Shown: positions 17,697-27,887 of the stretch, one piece after another
How the letters are laid out: each line of letters starts with the position of its first letter
Numbering within the stretch: the stretch's first letter is position 1
Assembly (NCBI RefSeq): GCF_023091865.1
Contig: NZ_JAHXDI010000002.1
Span: 682,001-746,000 of the forward strand
Length of the DNA: 64,000 nucleotides
Origin: Chromohalobacter moromii
GTDB lineage: Bacteria > Pseudomonadota > Gammaproteobacteria > Pseudomonadales > Halomonadaceae
Direction: 5' to 3'
Notes under the pieces: model-generated
Seen by the model: the letters and a program-made list of their open reading frames with translations, nothing else
What the model was told of the DNA's origin: nothing
The model's database searches: none
Translations under genes and position numbers: made by a program

Positions 17697-19274
17697 ATGA
17701 CACTGGAAGGTAGTTTATTGATCGGCCAGCAGACCGTGCATGGCACCGGGGCTGCGATTCATGCCGTCAACCCGGCTACGGGCGAGACACTGGAACCGGC
17801 TTATCCGGGCGGTACGCAAGTGGACGTCGAGCGTGCCTGCGAGTTGGCCTGGAGCGCCTTCGATACCTACCGCGAGACCTCGCTCGAGGATCGCGCCAAG
17901 TTCCTCGAAACCGTCGCCGATGAGATCGAGGCGATCGGTGACGAACTGATCGAGCGCGCCGTGGCTGAGTCAGGTCTGCCCCAGGCGCGTATTCAGGGCG
18001 AACGCGGCCGTACCTGCGGTCAGTTACGCATGTTCGCTCGCGTCGTGCGTGACGGTGAATGGCTCGATGTCCGCGTCGACCCGGCATTGCCGGATCGTCA
18101 GCCGATGCCGCGTGTCGACCTGCGCCAGCGTCACATAGCGCTCGGTCCGGTCGTCGTCTTCGGTGCCAGCAACTTCCCGCTGGCGTTTTCCGTCGCCGGT
18201 GGCGACACCGCTTCTGCACTGGCTGCAGGCTGCCCAGTCATCGTCAAGGCACATGCCGCCCATCCGGGCACCAGCGAGTTGGTTGGCCGCGCCATTCAGT
18301 CTGCAGTCAAGAAGTGCGGGCTGCCGGAAGGCGTCTTCTCACTGATATTCGGTTCTGGTCGCGAGGTGGGTACTGCCCTGGTCACCGATTCTCGCATCAA
18401 GGCGGCTGGCTTCACCGGATCACGCAGTGGCGGCCTGGCTTTGTGGAAAGCCGCCCAGTCGCGGGCCGAACCGATCCCGTTCTATGCCGAGATGAGTTCG
18501 ATCAATCCGGTCTTCCCACTGCCGGCGGCGCTCAAGGCGCGCGGCGAGGAGATGGGCAAGGCCTTCGTAGGATCGCTCAACATGGGCGCGGGCCAGTTCT
18601 GCACTAACCCGGGATTGGTCATCGCGATCAAGGGGCCGGAACTCGATGCGTTCCTTGCTGCTGCTGGTGACGCGGTCAAGGGCAGTGCGCCGCAGACCAT
18701 GCTGACGCCGGGCATCCATGAGGCCTACGAAAACGGTGTCGGCGCGCTGGTGAGTAATGGCAAGGCGAAGGAAGTGGCGCGCGGCGAGAAGGGCGAAGGT
18801 CCGAACCAGTGTCAAACCGGCCTGTTCGTGACCTCGGCGCAGGACTTCTTGAGTGACGAGGCGTTGCAGGGCGAAGTGTTTGGCGCCACCTCGTTGGTCG
18901 TCGAATGTGCCGATGCGGCCGAACTTGCTAAGGTCGCCGAGCACCTGGAAGGCCAACTAACAGTGACGTTGCAAATGGATGACGCCGATCTCGATGTGGC
19001 GCGCCAACTATTGCCGACGCTTGAACGCAAGGCGGGTCGTATTCTGGTCAACGGCTGGCCGACCGGTGTCGAGGTGTGTGACGCGATGGTCCATGGCGGT
19101 CCGTTCCCGGCAACGTCGGATTCACGCACGACGTCCGTGGGGACTGCAGCTATTTATCGCTTCCTGCGTCCGGTCTGCTACCAAAACTTGCCCGACGACC
19201 TTCTGCCGGAAGCGATCAAGCAGAGCAATCCGTTCAAGTTGGATCGTTTGGTCGACGGTAAACGCGAGAGCTGA
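17697..19274 (+). CDS. 2,5-dioxovalerate (alpha-ketoglutaric semialdehyde) dehydrogenase
   Basis: This 525-residue aldehyde dehydrogenase oxidises 2,5-dioxovalerate to 2-oxoglutarate, the last step of the oxidative uronate pathway. The cofactor motif [21 protein letters not shown], the catalytic Cys in [10 protein letters not shown] (about residue 302) and the Glu in AEMSSINP are of the KGSADH type, not the betaine or succinic semialdehyde type. The same activity serves hydroxyproline breakdown, which may matter given the DpkA-like neighbour. AAGGAG precedes the ATG and a strong terminator follows the stop. Confidence 0.92.
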   Translation: MTLEGSLLIGQQTVHGTGAAIHAVNPATGETLEPAYPGGTQVDVERACELAWSAFDTYRETSLEDRAKFLETVADEIEAIGDELIERAVAESGLPQARIQGERGRTCGQLRMFARVVRDGEWLDVRVDPALPDRQPMPRVDLRQRHIALGPVVVFGASNFPLAFSVAGGDTASALAAGCPVIVKAHAAHPGTSELVGRAIQSAVKKCGLPEGVFSLIFGSGREVGTALVTDSRIKAAGFTGSRSGGLALWKAAQSRAEPIPFYAEMSSINPVFPLPAALKARGEEMGKAFVGSLNMGAGQFCTNPGLVIAIKGPELDAFLAAAGDAVKGSAPQTMLTPGIHEAYENGVGALVSNGKAKEVARGEKGEGPNQCQTGLFVTSAQDFLSDEALQGEVFGATSLVVECADAAELAKVAEHLEGQLTVTLQMDDADLDVARQLLPTLERKAGRILVNGWPTGVEVCDAMVHGGPFPATSDSRTTSVGTAAIYRFLRPVCYQNLPDDLLPEAIKQSNPFKLDRLVDGKRES

Positions 19275-19309
19275 TTCCCAGCGTCGCTATCGACACCATT
19301 CGGGTACTC

Positions 19310-19336
19310 AAGGCCACTCTTCGGAGTGGCCTTTAT
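19310..19336 (+). terminator. Rho-independent terminator closing the uronate cluster
   Basis: Perfect 8-bp stem GGCCACTC/GAGTGGCC around a UUCG tetraloop (19312-19331), flanked by AA and TTTAT. UUCG loops are especially stable. Confidence 0.85.
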
Positions 19337-19379
19337 GGTTGGTGTATCACGTACCAGAGTGCGTAATTAGAGGATGGCG

Positions 19380-19409
19380 CTGACGTTGGTCGTTGCCAGC
19401 GCGTACAAT
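19380..19409 (+). promoter_or_regulatory. Likely sigma-70 promoter of ybiT
   Basis: CTGACG (19380-19385), 18-bp spacer, TACAAT (19404-19409). It lies 80 bases before the TTG start and after the cluster terminator, so it fits an independent promoter. Confidence 0.5.
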
Positions 19410-19490
19410 GCCGCCTCGACATAGGTTGGGGCTCGTACCGCCGGGTCCGCCGTCGCTTCATTCACGCCGTTTCCCGCGAGAACCCCGATT

Positions 19491-21080
19491 TTGCTCTCTA
19501 CCGCCAACATCACCATGCAGTTCGGCGCCAAGCCGTTATTCGAAAATGTCTCCGTTAAGTTTGGAGAGGGCAACCGCTATGGCCTGATCGGTGCCAATGG
19601 TTGCGGCAAGTCTACCTTCATGAAGATTCTGGGTGGCGACCTGGAACCCACCAACGGCCAGGTGATGAAGGACGCCACCACACGGCTCGGTAAGCTGAGT
19701 CAGGATCAGTTCGCGTTCGAGAACGAGCGTGTCATCGACACCGTGATCATGGGTAACACCGAGCTTTGGGAGGTGACCGCCGAGCGCGAGCGTATCTATT
19801 CGCAGGCTGAAATGTCCGAGGAAGATGGCATGAAAGTCGCCGATCTCGAGGTGCGTTACGCCGAACTCGACGGTTATACAGCAGAGGCGCGCGCGGGGGA
19901 GTTGCTGCTCGGTCTTGGCATTCCGCTTGCGCAGCACACCCAGCCGATGAGCGTGGTGGCGCCGGGCTGGAAACTGCGTGTGCTGCTGGCTCAAGCGCTG
20001 TTCAGCGATCCCGACGTACTGTTGCTCGATGAACCTACCAACCACTTGGATATCAATACTATCCGGTGGCTGGAGGGGATTCTGCGTTCACGTAGCTCGA
20101 CCATGGTCATCATTTCTCACGACCGTCACTTCTTGAATAGCGTCTGTACCCATATGGCGGACCTCGACTACGGCGAGCTGACGCTGTTTCCGGGTAACTA
20201 TGATGAGTATATGACCGCTGCTACCCAAGCGCGGGAGCGCTTGCATGCCGATAACGCCAAGAAGAAGGCGGAGATCGCCGAGTTACAGCAATTCGTCAGC
20301 CGCTTCTCGGCCAACGCCTCCAAGGCCAAGCAGGCCACGTCGCGCCAACGCAAGATCGACAAGATCCAGCTCGAGGAGGTCAAGCCGTCGTCACGGGTCA
20401 GCCCGTTCATTCGCTTCGAGCAGACCAAAAAGATACACCGACATGCGTTGAACGCCGAGAAGCTCTCCAAGGCGTGGGGTGACAACGTGCTGTTTGATCG
20501 CTTCGATTTGCAGATCGAAGCCGGCGAGAGAGTCGCTATCATCGGACCCAACGGGATTGGTAAGACGACCCTGCTAAATTGTCTGGTGGGCACGATGACA
20601 CCGGATTCGGGCGAGGTGAAATGGACCGATGCGGCAGAAGTGGGCTACTTCGCCCAGGATCACGCCGATGATTTCGAAGGCGGTGAGACGCTTTTCGAAT
20701 GGATGCGACAGTGGACCACGGAAGGTGAGCAGACCGTACGCGGTGCGCTGGGCCGGATGCTGTTCCCCAACGATGACATCGGTAAGTCGGTCAAGGTGAT
20801 CTCAGGGGGCGAACAGGGACGGATGCTGTTCGGTAAGCTGGCGCTGCAGAAGCCCAACGTGCTGGTGATGGATGAACCCACCAACCACCTCGACATGGAG
20901 TCGATAGAAGCGCTCAACCTGGCGCTGGAGAACTATCCCGGCACCTTGATCTTCGTCAGCCATGACCGCGAGTTCGTCGGCTCCTTGGCCACTCGCATCA
21001 TCGAGATGAAGGACGACGATATCGTCGATTTCAGCGGCAGTTATGATGATTATCTGCGCAGTCAGGATATCTACGGTTAA
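19491..21080 (+). CDS. ybiT: ABC-F family translational ATPase YbiT
   Basis: This 529-residue protein has two ABC ATPase domains in one chain and no membrane part. It is the ABC-F class that binds the ribosomal E site and relieves stalled translation. It matches recalled E. coli YbiT (530 residues) from the first residue. Walker A motifs are GANGCGKST and GPNGIGKTT, signature [10 protein letters not shown], and [11 protein letters not shown] plus [10 protein letters not shown] give the Walker B regions. The linker [15 protein letters not shown] type helix is present. The start is TTG, chosen by alignment. It has a poor ribosome site, so expression may be modest. Confidence 0.92.
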   Translation: MLSTANITMQFGAKPLFENVSVKFGEGNRYGLIGANGCGKSTFMKILGGDLEPTNGQVMKDATTRLGKLSQDQFAFENERVIDTVIMGNTELWEVTAERERIYSQAEMSEEDGMKVADLEVRYAELDGYTAEARAGELLLGLGIPLAQHTQPMSVVAPGWKLRVLLAQALFSDPDVLLLDEPTNHLDINTIRWLEGILRSRSSTMVIISHDRHFLNSVCTHMADLDYGELTLFPGNYDEYMTAATQARERLHADNAKKKAEIAELQQFVSRFSANASKAKQATSRQRKIDKIQLEEVKPSSRVSPFIRFEQTKKIHRHALNAEKLSKAWGDNVLFDRFDLQIEAGERVAIIGPNGIGKTTLLNCLVGTMTPDSGEVKWTDAAEVGYFAQDHADDFEGGETLFEWMRQWTTEGEQTVRGALGRMLFPNDDIGKSVKVISGGEQGRMLFGKLALQKPNVLVMDEPTNHLDMESIEALNLALENYPGTLIFVSHDREFVGSLATRIIEMKDDDIVDFSGSYDDYLRSQDIYG

Positions 21081-21098
21081 ACGCAACGTTCGCCAATG

Positions 21099-21626
21099 TT
21101 AGTCGAACGCTTGTGGGTAGCGGCGTCTGGCGCGGGCTAGGCGATAGATGGTGATGGCGTTGGTAACGAATACCAGCGCCTCGGCAAGCATGCCGCCTAC
21201 TGAGCCCACCAAGGCATGGCTGAGAAACCATGATAATGCTGCGAGCCCCAAGCAGATGCGCATGGATATGCCGTGGAATAGAAACATACCCACCGTTCCC
21301 ACCGTCATCGCCACGATGGCAGGCACGTCTGCCCACCCTTGCCAGGTCAACAGTGCCGCCACACCGCTGGCGACAAGCACGCCCGCCATGACACCCTTGC
21401 TGCCCGGATAGCGCCGGGCGAGTGCGATGCGCACGATCACCAGCACTGTCAACGCCGCTGCCGTCCAGCTCTCAAACAGGATGAACTGCAACGCGAAGGC
21501 CACATTGGCGGAGAGCAATAGGCCCATCAGCCGCTCATCCCGCTTACTGGCGAAGGCAAGCAGGCAGAGTATCAGCGATATCACGCCAAAGAATTGCCCA
21601 GCGAGCGCACTATAACTGTCAAGCAT
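21099..21626 (-). CDS. YgjV-type inner-membrane protein
   Basis: A 175-residue protein with about six hydrophobic helices and short loops. It begins LAGQFFGVISLILCLLAFASKRDERL, which fits the bacterial inner-membrane family of E. coli YgjV. No biochemical role is established for the family. It converges on ybiT with only 18 bases between the stops and lies downstream of the AEC transporter on the same strand. Confidence 0.75.
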   Translation of the reverse strand: MLDSYSALAGQFFGVISLILCLLAFASKRDERLMGLLLSANVAFALQFILFESWTAAALTVLVIVRIALARRYPGSKGVMAGVLVASGVAALLTWQGWADVPAIVAMTVGTVGMFLFHGISMRICLGLAALSWFLSHALVGSVGGMLAEALVFVTNAITIYRLARARRRYPQAFD

Positions 21627-21731
21627 GCAGCGGGGGACTCCTTGTCATTGCCATATTCACTTAATCGCAGTTTGTGATAAGGGACGCAAACTCTTGGCAA
21701 ATACGGTAAGGCTTAGTGGTGAGAAACGTTT

Positions 21732-22679
21732 TTAGATCCAGCCCACTAGTTTCAGTATGAATACCCCGGCGCTGAGGGTGAACAACGAGGCGACGGTGGT
21801 GATGACGATGATGTTAGCGGCGAGCTTGGCGTTGGCATGCACGGCCTTGGCCATGACGAAGCTCGCTGCAGCGCCGGGGCTACCGAAGAAGAGAAAGAGA
21901 ATGCCCAGCTCGCGACCACGATAGCCGAGCGCGAAGGCGCCCAATACCCCTAGAAGGGGGAGCCATACGACCTTCCAGAGGCTGGCATCCAGTGCAAGGC
22001 CGCTACTCTGTTTGACGGAGGTGAACGACAATGTACCGCCGATACAGACCAAGGCCAGCGGTAGCGACATGGCGCCGAAATAGTCGCCCGAGGTGAGCAG
22101 CCAGGCGGGCAGGTCGATATGGAAATACGCAAAGGGAATCGCCAATAAGACACCCAGGATGAGCGGGTTCTTGGCAATATGTTTGAGAATCGCGCCGATG
22201 CCCGATCGTGCACCTGCGCTGTAATAGGCCAAAATGATCGCCGACAAGACGTTGTACACGATGATGATGCCGCCGACGAGGATGCTTCCTAGCGACAACC
22301 CGTAGTCGCCGTACTGGTTGGCGGCAAGGGCCAAGCCGACGATTCCGCAATTACCGCGGAAAGCTCCTTGCGTGAAAACGCCGCGCTCGGCATGGGGGCA
22401 GCGCCAGATGGACCAGCCCCAGGCAAGGAAGAAACTCAGTACCGAAAAGCCTAGGAAGTAGACGATCAATCCCGGCTGCAGGGCGACGTCCAGATCGGCG
22501 CGAACGATGCTAAGGAAAATCAGTGTCGGCATGGTGGCGCGAAACACCAATGCCGAGGCCATGGAAATGAAATGCGCATCGATCCAGCCGATGCGTTTGA
22601 AGACGATCCCCAGAAACACCATGGCGAAGACGGGTAGTGTGACTTGCAGCGTATGCGAGAAAACGGCCAGCAGGTCCAT
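21732..22679 (-). CDS. AEC family auxin-efflux-carrier-type transporter
   Basis: A 315-residue integral membrane protein of the AEC family with two sets of five helices, roughly at residues 8-30, 36-55, 68-88, 98-118, 127-148, 165-185, 195-215, 225-250, 255-280 and 290-312. It contains the conserved GNCGIVGLALA segment where the chain breaks inside the membrane. Bacterial members move malate, malonate or related weak acids. The substrate here cannot be read from sequence. Its ribosome site lies within the small ORF just upstream, so the two may be translated together. Confidence 0.85.
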   Translation of the reverse strand: MDLLAVFSHTLQVTLPVFAMVFLGIVFKRIGWIDAHFISMASALVFRATMPTLIFLSIVRADLDVALQPGLIVYFLGFSVLSFFLAWGWSIWRCPHAERGVFTQGAFRGNCGIVGLALAANQYGDYGLSLGSILVGGIIIVYNVLSAIILAYYSAGARSGIGAILKHIAKNPLILGVLLAIPFAYFHIDLPAWLLTSGDYFGAMSLPLALVCIGGTLSFTSVKQSSGLALDASLWKVVWLPLLGVLGAFALGYRGRELGILFLFFGSPGAAASFVMAKAVHANAKLAANIIVITTVASLFTLSAGVFILKLVGWI

Positions 22680-22685
22680 GAGCGG

Positions 22686-22796
22686 TCAGTTTCCTTGCCC
22701 GGCGAGGACGAAGCCCACGATGATGGCGACGGCTACGACGAGCCAAAAGAGGGTATTACGCAGACGGGTGGGGCGGGGAGGTCGAGATCTTGGCAC
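22686..22796 (-). CDS. Possible 36-residue single-pass membrane protein upstream of the AEC gene
   Basis: A GTG at 22796 with AGGA 8 bases upstream starts a 36-codon frame. It has an Arg/Pro-rich cytoplasmic head (PRSRPPRPTRLRN), one 18-residue hydrophobic helix (TLFWLVVAVAIIVGFVLA) and a short GQGN tail. The stop is 6 bases before the AEC start, and the AEC ribosome site overlaps its 3' end. The strongly positive-inside layout makes a real membrane peptide plausible, perhaps a small partner of the transporter. I do not recognise a family. Confidence 0.5.
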   Translation of the reverse strand: MPRSRPPRPTRLRNTLFWLVVAVAIIVGFVLAGQGN

Positions 22797-22953
22797 GCAG
22801 GATTCCTTGTTCCTTGGTCGGCTTGGGAAACGAAAAGGTTTATGGTAAACCCGTTAGCCTGCTAGGCCCAGTGCCGCGCTTCAAACGTCCCATGACCGAT
22901 GAGGGCGGCGATGTGGCGAGCGGGTCCTCGACCGATCAACTGTGGGAGTCTTC

Positions 22954-23835
22954 ATGCGCGAACCCGAATCTCTTAATCTGGCCCATGGGCGACTCGCGGC
23001 TCTGGCTTGGGGCGATGCCGACGCGCCCGTGTGGTTGGCGCTGCATGGCTGGCTGGATAACGCCGAGAGCTTTTCGCGCTTGGCCCCGTTGCTGGTCGAG
23101 CGTCTGGGGATTCGCATCGTCGCGATCGACTTCCCTGGCCATGGGCGCTCGCTGCCGCGTGCCGAGGGCGGCGATTACCCGATCTGGGAATATACGTTGG
23201 ACGTGTTGGACGCGCTCGATGCATTGGGGCTCGACAGTGCGCCGCTGCTCGCGCATTCGATGGGTGCGGCAGTCTCATGTCTGGTGGCGGCCGCGATGCC
23301 GGAGCGTGTCGAGCGCTTGGTGCTGCTCGATGGCCTGGGGACATTGACTACCGAGGTCGACGATACCGCCAAGCAACTGCGCATGGGGTTGATCCAGCGG
23401 CGTCGCTCGCGTTCCACGGTGCCGCGCTATCCCGACGAGGCCACTGCGATCGCGGCACGCGTGGCGGGCGGTGTGACGCCCATCGATACCGACACGGCTA
23501 CGCCCCTGGTGCGCCGCAACCTGGATGTGGAAGACGATGGCCACGTACGCTTGCGCTCCGACGGTCGCTTGCTGCGTCCCTCGTTGGTGCGCTTTACCAC
23601 CGAGCAGATGCTGTCGTTACTGAATAACATCGAAGCCCCGGTACTGTTGATCGAAGGCGAGCAGGGTATTCTCGCCGAGCGTGCCTACGCCCAACGTGCC
23701 CGTGACGCCATCGCTCGGCTCACGCGCGTGCTGCTGCCTGGTGGACATCATCTGCATCTCGAAGCGCACGCCGTCGACGCTGTGGCCGAGGCTATCATCG
23801 CCGACTCGAATGAGACGACGAGGCGTCATGTTTGA
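22954..23835 (+). CDS. Alpha/beta hydrolase
   Basis: A 293-residue hydrolase. The oxyanion-hole motif is LHGWLDNAESF, the nucleophile elbow is AHSMGAA (Ser), and the C-terminal His is in LPGGHHLHLEAH, with the acid near LLIEGEQG. It resembles serine hydrolases of the YbfF or epoxide-hydrolase-like group that cleave esters. I chose the ATG at 22954 because GGGAG lies 5 bases upstream. A GTG 12 bases earlier is less likely. It starts a two-gene unit with the patatin. Confidence 0.8.
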   Translation: MREPESLNLAHGRLAALAWGDADAPVWLALHGWLDNAESFSRLAPLLVERLGIRIVAIDFPGHGRSLPRAEGGDYPIWEYTLDVLDALDALGLDSAPLLAHSMGAAVSCLVAAAMPERVERLVLLDGLGTLTTEVDDTAKQLRMGLIQRRRSRSTVPRYPDEATAIAARVAGGVTPIDTDTATPLVRRNLDVEDDGHVRLRSDGRLLRPSLVRFTTEQMLSLLNNIEAPVLLIEGEQGILAERAYAQRARDAIARLTRVLLPGGHHLHLEAHAVDAVAEAIIADSNETTRRHV

Positions 23836-23849
23836 AGGAGAAGGCTGAC

Positions 23850-24890
23850 ATGGGCAAGCGAGTGGCGTTGGTACTGGGCAGTGGTGGCGCGCGGGGCTAT
23901 ACGCATATCGGCGTGATCGACGAGCTAGTGGCCCGCGGATACGAGATCGCCGCCATTTCGGGCTGCTCGATGGGCGCCCTGGTGGGCGGTATTTATGCGG
24001 CTGGCCAGCTTGATCGATACCGCGACTGGGTATGCCAACTGGATTACTTCGATGTGCTCAAGCTGGTCGACGTAACCTGGAGTCCGATGGGGGCGATGCG
24101 TGCCAGCAAGGTGATGAACAAGCTCGAGAGCCTGATCGGAGATATCCGCATCGAGGATTTGAGCATTCCGTTGACGACCGTGGCTACCGACCTCAATCGG
24201 CAGAAGGAAATCTGGTTCCAGAGCGGTCCGCTTTTGCGCGCGATCCGTGCCTCCATCGCGGTTCCCGGCATCATCACGCCGGTGCATCTGGATGGGCATG
24301 TTCTCGTCGATGGCGGTTTGCTCAACCCATTGCCGATCATTCCCACCGTGGCGGTTCACGCCGACCTGGTAGTGGCGGTCAATTCCACCGCGCAGACTTC
24401 CCGACAAGTGACGCTCGAGGAAATGCTGCCGCCCGAGGAAGCGGCCCAAGAAGAGGCTCGCGAGCGCGAGCGTGAATCGCGCGGACAAGGGTTCGGCGGC
24501 TGGCTGGGAGGTGTGCGCGAGCGTGTGCAGCACATGTTCGGCAACGGCCAGGAAGACGGCGAGGATAGCGAGTCCTCCGAACAAGCGGCGACCGAACGCG
24601 CCTGGAGCAAGCTCGACATGATGCTGGCCTCGTTCGATATCACTCAGGCGGCATTGGCCAAATACAAAGTGGCCGGGTATCCCCCCGATATCTTGATCGA
24701 AGTGCCCAAGAGCGTCTGCGGTGCCTATGAGTTTCATCGTGCCGAGGCGCTGATTCAATTGGGGCATCATCTGGCCGCGCAGGCCATCGACCGTTACGAG
24801 GGGGATCGCGACATGACCGTGACCGGAGGGGACGTGACTGAAGCCAAGTATCATCCGCTGATGACGCCTGCCAGGCGCAAGTCGAGTTAA
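23850..24890 (+). CDS. Patatin-like phospholipase (RssA type)
   Basis: This 346-residue protein has the full patatin signature: oxyanion loop GSGGARGYTHIGV at residues 9-21, nucleophile Ser in GCSMGALVGG, and the dyad Asp in VDGGLLNP. It should hydrolyse acyl esters of lipids. An acidic and Arg-rich insertion (residues about 195-255) sits between the core and a C-terminal helical part. It follows the hydrolase by 14 bases with AAGGAG between, so the pair is likely one operon. Its substrate is unknown. Confidence 0.87.
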   Translation: MGKRVALVLGSGGARGYTHIGVIDELVARGYEIAAISGCSMGALVGGIYAAGQLDRYRDWVCQLDYFDVLKLVDVTWSPMGAMRASKVMNKLESLIGDIRIEDLSIPLTTVATDLNRQKEIWFQSGPLLRAIRASIAVPGIITPVHLDGHVLVDGGLLNPLPIIPTVAVHADLVVAVNSTAQTSRQVTLEEMLPPEEAAQEEARERERESRGQGFGGWLGGVRERVQHMFGNGQEDGEDSESSEQAATERAWSKLDMMLASFDITQAALAKYKVAGYPPDILIEVPKSVCGAYEFHRAEALIQLGHHLAAQAIDRYEGDRDMTVTGGDVTEAKYHPLMTPARRKSS

Positions 24891-24904
24891 AGCTTAGATG
24901 TGTT

Positions 24905-24946
24905 AAAACTTAAAACTTAAAACTTAAAACTTAGAACTTAGAACTT
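24905..24946. repeat. Heptanucleotide tandem repeat, CTTAAAA type
   Basis: Six perfect-phase 7-mers: AAAACTT four times and AGAACTT twice. It fills the gap between the convergent patatin and Smr genes, just after the Smr stop. It shares the 7-base period and invariant CTT with the arrays at 40594 and 43899. In a GC-rich genome this AT-rich array stands out. Confidence 0.9.
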
Positions 24947-24972
24947 GGATATTCGTGACCGGTGGCGGCTGG

Positions 24973-25563
24973 TTATACGGCATCGCCGCGTCGGCGGAGC
25001 AGGATATACACCGCGCCGGTGCCGCCATCCGCATCGCGTGCCGAGCAGAAGGCAAGCACGGCGGGCCATTCGCGTAGCCAGGCATTGACGTGGCTCTTGA
25101 TGACCGGGTAATCGTCGCCCTCGCCGAGCAGCGACGCGCGCGCCTTGCCGTGCACCACCAGCACACAGCGCCAGCGTTGCCCGTGGGCGTCGTGAAGGAA
25201 GGTTTCGAGTTGCTCGCGTGCCTCGTTGACGGTGTATCCGTGAAGGTCCAGGCCGGCTTCCCATTCGATATTGCCGCGCTTGAGTTGTGTCCGCGTTCGG
25301 TAGGGAAGGTCGGGGACCGCGAATTCCAATGCCTCGCTGGGGTGCACCGGCTCGACACGCCCGTCACTGGTGCGGCTGGTGGGGGCTTGAGTATCGGCGC
25401 TGGTGGCGGCGGCACGGCGCTCCGCCACGGCCTCGTCGTCGCGGCGGCGCGGGCGTCCGGTATCGGCGCGATTGGTATGCAGGCGATGCACGCCGGCGTC
25501 TTCCAGCGCTTGACGAAACACGTTGATATCGGCGTCGTCGGGCTGGCCACGGCGTCGGCTCAT
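24973..25563 (-). CDS. Smr-domain endonuclease-like protein
   Basis: A 196-residue protein with a charged N-terminal half and a C-terminal Smr domain: LDLHGYTVNEAREQL (catalytic DLHG motif) then VLVVHGKARA and GGTGAVYILLRR. Smr proteins cut RNA or branched DNA, and bacterial SmrB cleaves mRNA on collided ribosomes. The divergent arrangement with prmB-aroC matches smrB in other gammaproteobacteria. The VHGKA version replaces the usual VHGKG. I keep the name at domain level. Confidence 0.82.
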   Translation of the reverse strand: MSRRRGQPDDADINVFRQALEDAGVHRLHTNRADTGRPRRRDDEAVAERRAAATSADTQAPTSRTSDGRVEPVHPSEALEFAVPDLPYRTRTQLKRGNIEWEAGLDLHGYTVNEAREQLETFLHDAHGQRWRCVLVVHGKARASLLGEGDDYPVIKSHVNAWLREWPAVLAFCSARDADGGTGAVYILLRRRGDAV

Positions 25564-25628
25564 GACGAAACTCCCCAGGCGGCACGGTCGGTTGAAAGGT
25601 CACCCAGTATAGCGACTTGCCCACGACT

Positions 25629-25656
25629 GTGAACCGGCGCGCGCTCCGGGTACAAT
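25629..25656 (+). promoter_or_regulatory. Possible prmB promoter
   Basis: GTGAAC (25629-25634), 16-bp spacer, TACAAT (25651-25656), 36 bases before the chosen GTG start of prmB. The -10 is good and the -35 is weak. Confidence 0.4.
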
Positions 25657-25691
25657 CCCCGATTCCATGGAACCGCTTAACAGGATGCTTC

Positions 25692-26645
25692 GTGCCTGCT
25701 TCCCGACCGACCGACGTTTCCACGCTGACCCTCGACGACGCGTCACTGGCCGAAGGGCTGGTGTCGTTGCGCGATTGTCTGCGTTGGGCGACCAGTGAAT
25801 TCAACGCGCACCGCCTGCACTTCGGACATGGCACGGCCAGCGCATGGGACGAGGCGGTGGCGCTGGTGCTGGGCGCGTTGCATCTGCCTTGGGATGTCGA
25901 CCCCGCAGTGCTCGATGCCCGCCTGTTGCCGATCGAGCGTCGCCGTGTCGTGAGCCTGGTGCGCCAGCGCATCGAGCAGCGCACGCCGCTGCCGTATTTG
26001 CTGGGCGAGGCCTTCTTCGCCGGCCATCCCTTCGAGGTCGACGAGCGGGTACTGATCCCGCGCTCGCCGATCGCGGAGCTGGTCGAGGACGGCTTCGCGG
26101 CCTGGTTCCCCCAGTGGTCGCCGACGCGGGTGCTGGATCTATGTGCCGGGTCGGGATGCATCGGCATCGCCACGGCGCTGTATCTGCCCACGGCCGAGGT
26201 CGATCTCGTGGATATCAGCCCCGAGGCGCTAGCGGTGGCCAAGGCCAACATCGTGCATCACGATGTTGGTAAGCGCGTGCGTGCGGTGACCTCGGATTTG
26301 TTCGCCGGCGTTGCCGGTCAGCGCTATGACATCATCGTTTCCAATCCGCCGTATGTGGACGCGCGTGATCTGGCGGGAATGCCGGCCGAGTTCCGCCACG
26401 AGCCGAGCCTGGCTCTGGCGGCGGGCGACGATGGCTTGGATATCGTGCGCCGTATGCTGCGCGAGGCACGCGAGCATTTGACCGACGAGGGCGTGTTGAT
26501 CGTCGAAGTGGGCAATTCCGCGCGGCATCTCGACGCGGCGTTTCCCGAAGTTCCGTTCTTGTGGCTCGAGTTCGAGCGGGGCGGCGAGGGCGTATTCGCG
26601 CTAACCGCCGCTGAGCTCGACCACTATGCGGCATCGTTCGCCTGA
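25692..26645 (+). CDS. prmB: 50S ribosomal protein L3 N5-glutamine methyltransferase
   Basis: This 317-residue SAM-dependent enzyme methylates a glutamine of ribosomal protein L3. It has the HemK-family motifs: SAM site [13 protein letters not shown] and catalytic [11 protein letters not shown], plus [16 protein letters not shown] near the N-terminus as in E. coli PrmB. I chose the GTG at 25692, with AGGA 7 bases upstream, because the longer frame would include the promoter. aroC follows after 17 bases, the usual gammaproteobacterial order. Confidence 0.92.
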   Translation: MPASRPTDVSTLTLDDASLAEGLVSLRDCLRWATSEFNAHRLHFGHGTASAWDEAVALVLGALHLPWDVDPAVLDARLLPIERRRVVSLVRQRIEQRTPLPYLLGEAFFAGHPFEVDERVLIPRSPIAELVEDGFAAWFPQWSPTRVLDLCAGSGCIGIATALYLPTAEVDLVDISPEALAVAKANIVHHDVGKRVRAVTSDLFAGVAGQRYDIIVSNPPYVDARDLAGMPAEFRHEPSLALAAGDDGLDIVRRMLREAREHLTDEGVLIVEVGNSARHLDAAFPEVPFLWLEFERGGEGVFALTAAELDHYAASFA

Positions 26646-26662
26646 TCGTTGAGGAGCGCGGA

Positions 26663-27748
26663 ATGTCCGGCAATACCTTTGGCAAGTTGTTCACCGTCAC
26701 CACCTTCGGCGAGAGCCACGGCGAAGCGTTAGGCGCCATCGTCGACGGATGCCCACCGGGGCTCGAGCTCGACGCCTCTGATTTGCAGCACGATCTGGAT
26801 CGTCGGCGGCCGGGCACCTCTCGGTACACCACACAGCGCCGCGAACCCGATCAGGTGCGCATCCTCTCGGGTGTTTTCGATGGCGTTACCACCGGCACGC
26901 CGATTGGTCTGTTGATCGAGAATACCGACCAGCGCTCCAAGGACTATTCGAAGATCAAGGACCAGTTCCGCCCCGCGCATGCCGACTACACCTACCACCA
27001 CAAGTACGGGATTCGTGACTATCGCGGCGGTGGACGTTCGAGCGCCCGCGAGACGGCCATGCGCGTCGCTGCCGGGGCTATCGCGCGCAAGTACTTGGCG
27101 TCGCAGGGCATCCGCGTACGTGGCTACATGAGTCAGCTGGGCCCCATCGGCATCGATTTCAAACAGTGGGAAGCGGTCGATAGCAATCCGTTCTTTTGTC
27201 CCGATCCGGACAAGGTCCCTGAACTCGAGGCTTTCATGGATCAGTTGCGCCGCGACCAGGACAGTGTCGGTGCGCGAATCACCGTCGTCGCCGAGGGCGT
27301 GCCGGTGGGACTTGGCGAGCCGGTCTTCGATCGTCTGGATGCCGAACTGGCCCACGGTTTGATGAGCATCAATGCCGTCAAGGGCGTGGAGATCGGCGAC
27401 GGTTTCGCCGCCGTGGCAAGCCGCGGCAGCGAGCATCGCGATGAAATGACGCCCGAGGGTTTCCTCTCCAATCATGCCGGTGGCGTACTGGGTGGCATCA
27501 GTTCCGGTCAGACACTGGTGGCGCATCTGGCGCTCAAGCCGACCTCCAGCATCACCCAGCCGGGGCGTTCGATCGACATCCACGGTGAGGCCGTGGAGGT
27601 CGTCACCCGGGGACGTCATGACCCTTGCGTGGGCATTCGGGCCACGCCGATTGCCGAGGCGATGATGGCGCTGACGCTGATGGATCATTATCTGCGCCAT
27701 CGCGCGCAGAACGCCGATGTCGAGGTGACTACGCCGCGTTTGGGCTGA
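26663..27748 (+). CDS. aroC: Chorismate synthase
   Basis: A 361-residue enzyme, the same length as the E. coli protein. It converts 5-enolpyruvylshikimate 3-phosphate to chorismate using reduced FMN, the last common step for aromatic amino acids, folate and quinones. Signatures are [17 protein letters not shown] at the N-terminus, [17 protein letters not shown] near the end and [17 protein letters not shown] in the middle. A strong terminator follows. Confidence 0.97.
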   Translation: MSGNTFGKLFTVTTFGESHGEALGAIVDGCPPGLELDASDLQHDLDRRRPGTSRYTTQRREPDQVRILSGVFDGVTTGTPIGLLIENTDQRSKDYSKIKDQFRPAHADYTYHHKYGIRDYRGGGRSSARETAMRVAAGAIARKYLASQGIRVRGYMSQLGPIGIDFKQWEAVDSNPFFCPDPDKVPELEAFMDQLRRDQDSVGARITVVAEGVPVGLGEPVFDRLDAELAHGLMSINAVKGVEIGDGFAAVASRGSEHRDEMTPEGFLSNHAGGVLGGISSGQTLVAHLALKPTSSITQPGRSIDIHGEAVEVVTRGRHDPCVGIRATPIAEAMMALTLMDHYLRHRAQNADVEVTTPRLG

Positions 27749-27792
27749 GGCGCTTCGTTCAGCCAAGCATGACCGGCGTCATCCAAGAACCG

Positions 27793-27819
27793 AGCCCGCC
27801 TGTTTCAGGCGGGCTTTTT
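27793..27819 (+). terminator. Rho-independent terminator of prmB-aroC
   Basis: Perfect 8-bp stem AGCCCGCC/GGCGGGCT, 7-base loop, then a run of T. Confidence 0.9.
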
Positions 27820-27887
27820 CGTGTCCGTCGCTCACGTTTCGGCCATAGCTCGCTACACTGAAAAGAGTCAGGCAATGGGAGCAGCGC

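Noticed and set aside
21087-21109. CGTTCG/CGAACG hairpin between ybiT and the YgjV-type gene as a terminator
   Set aside because: Only 6 bp with an 11-base loop and no T run on either strand.
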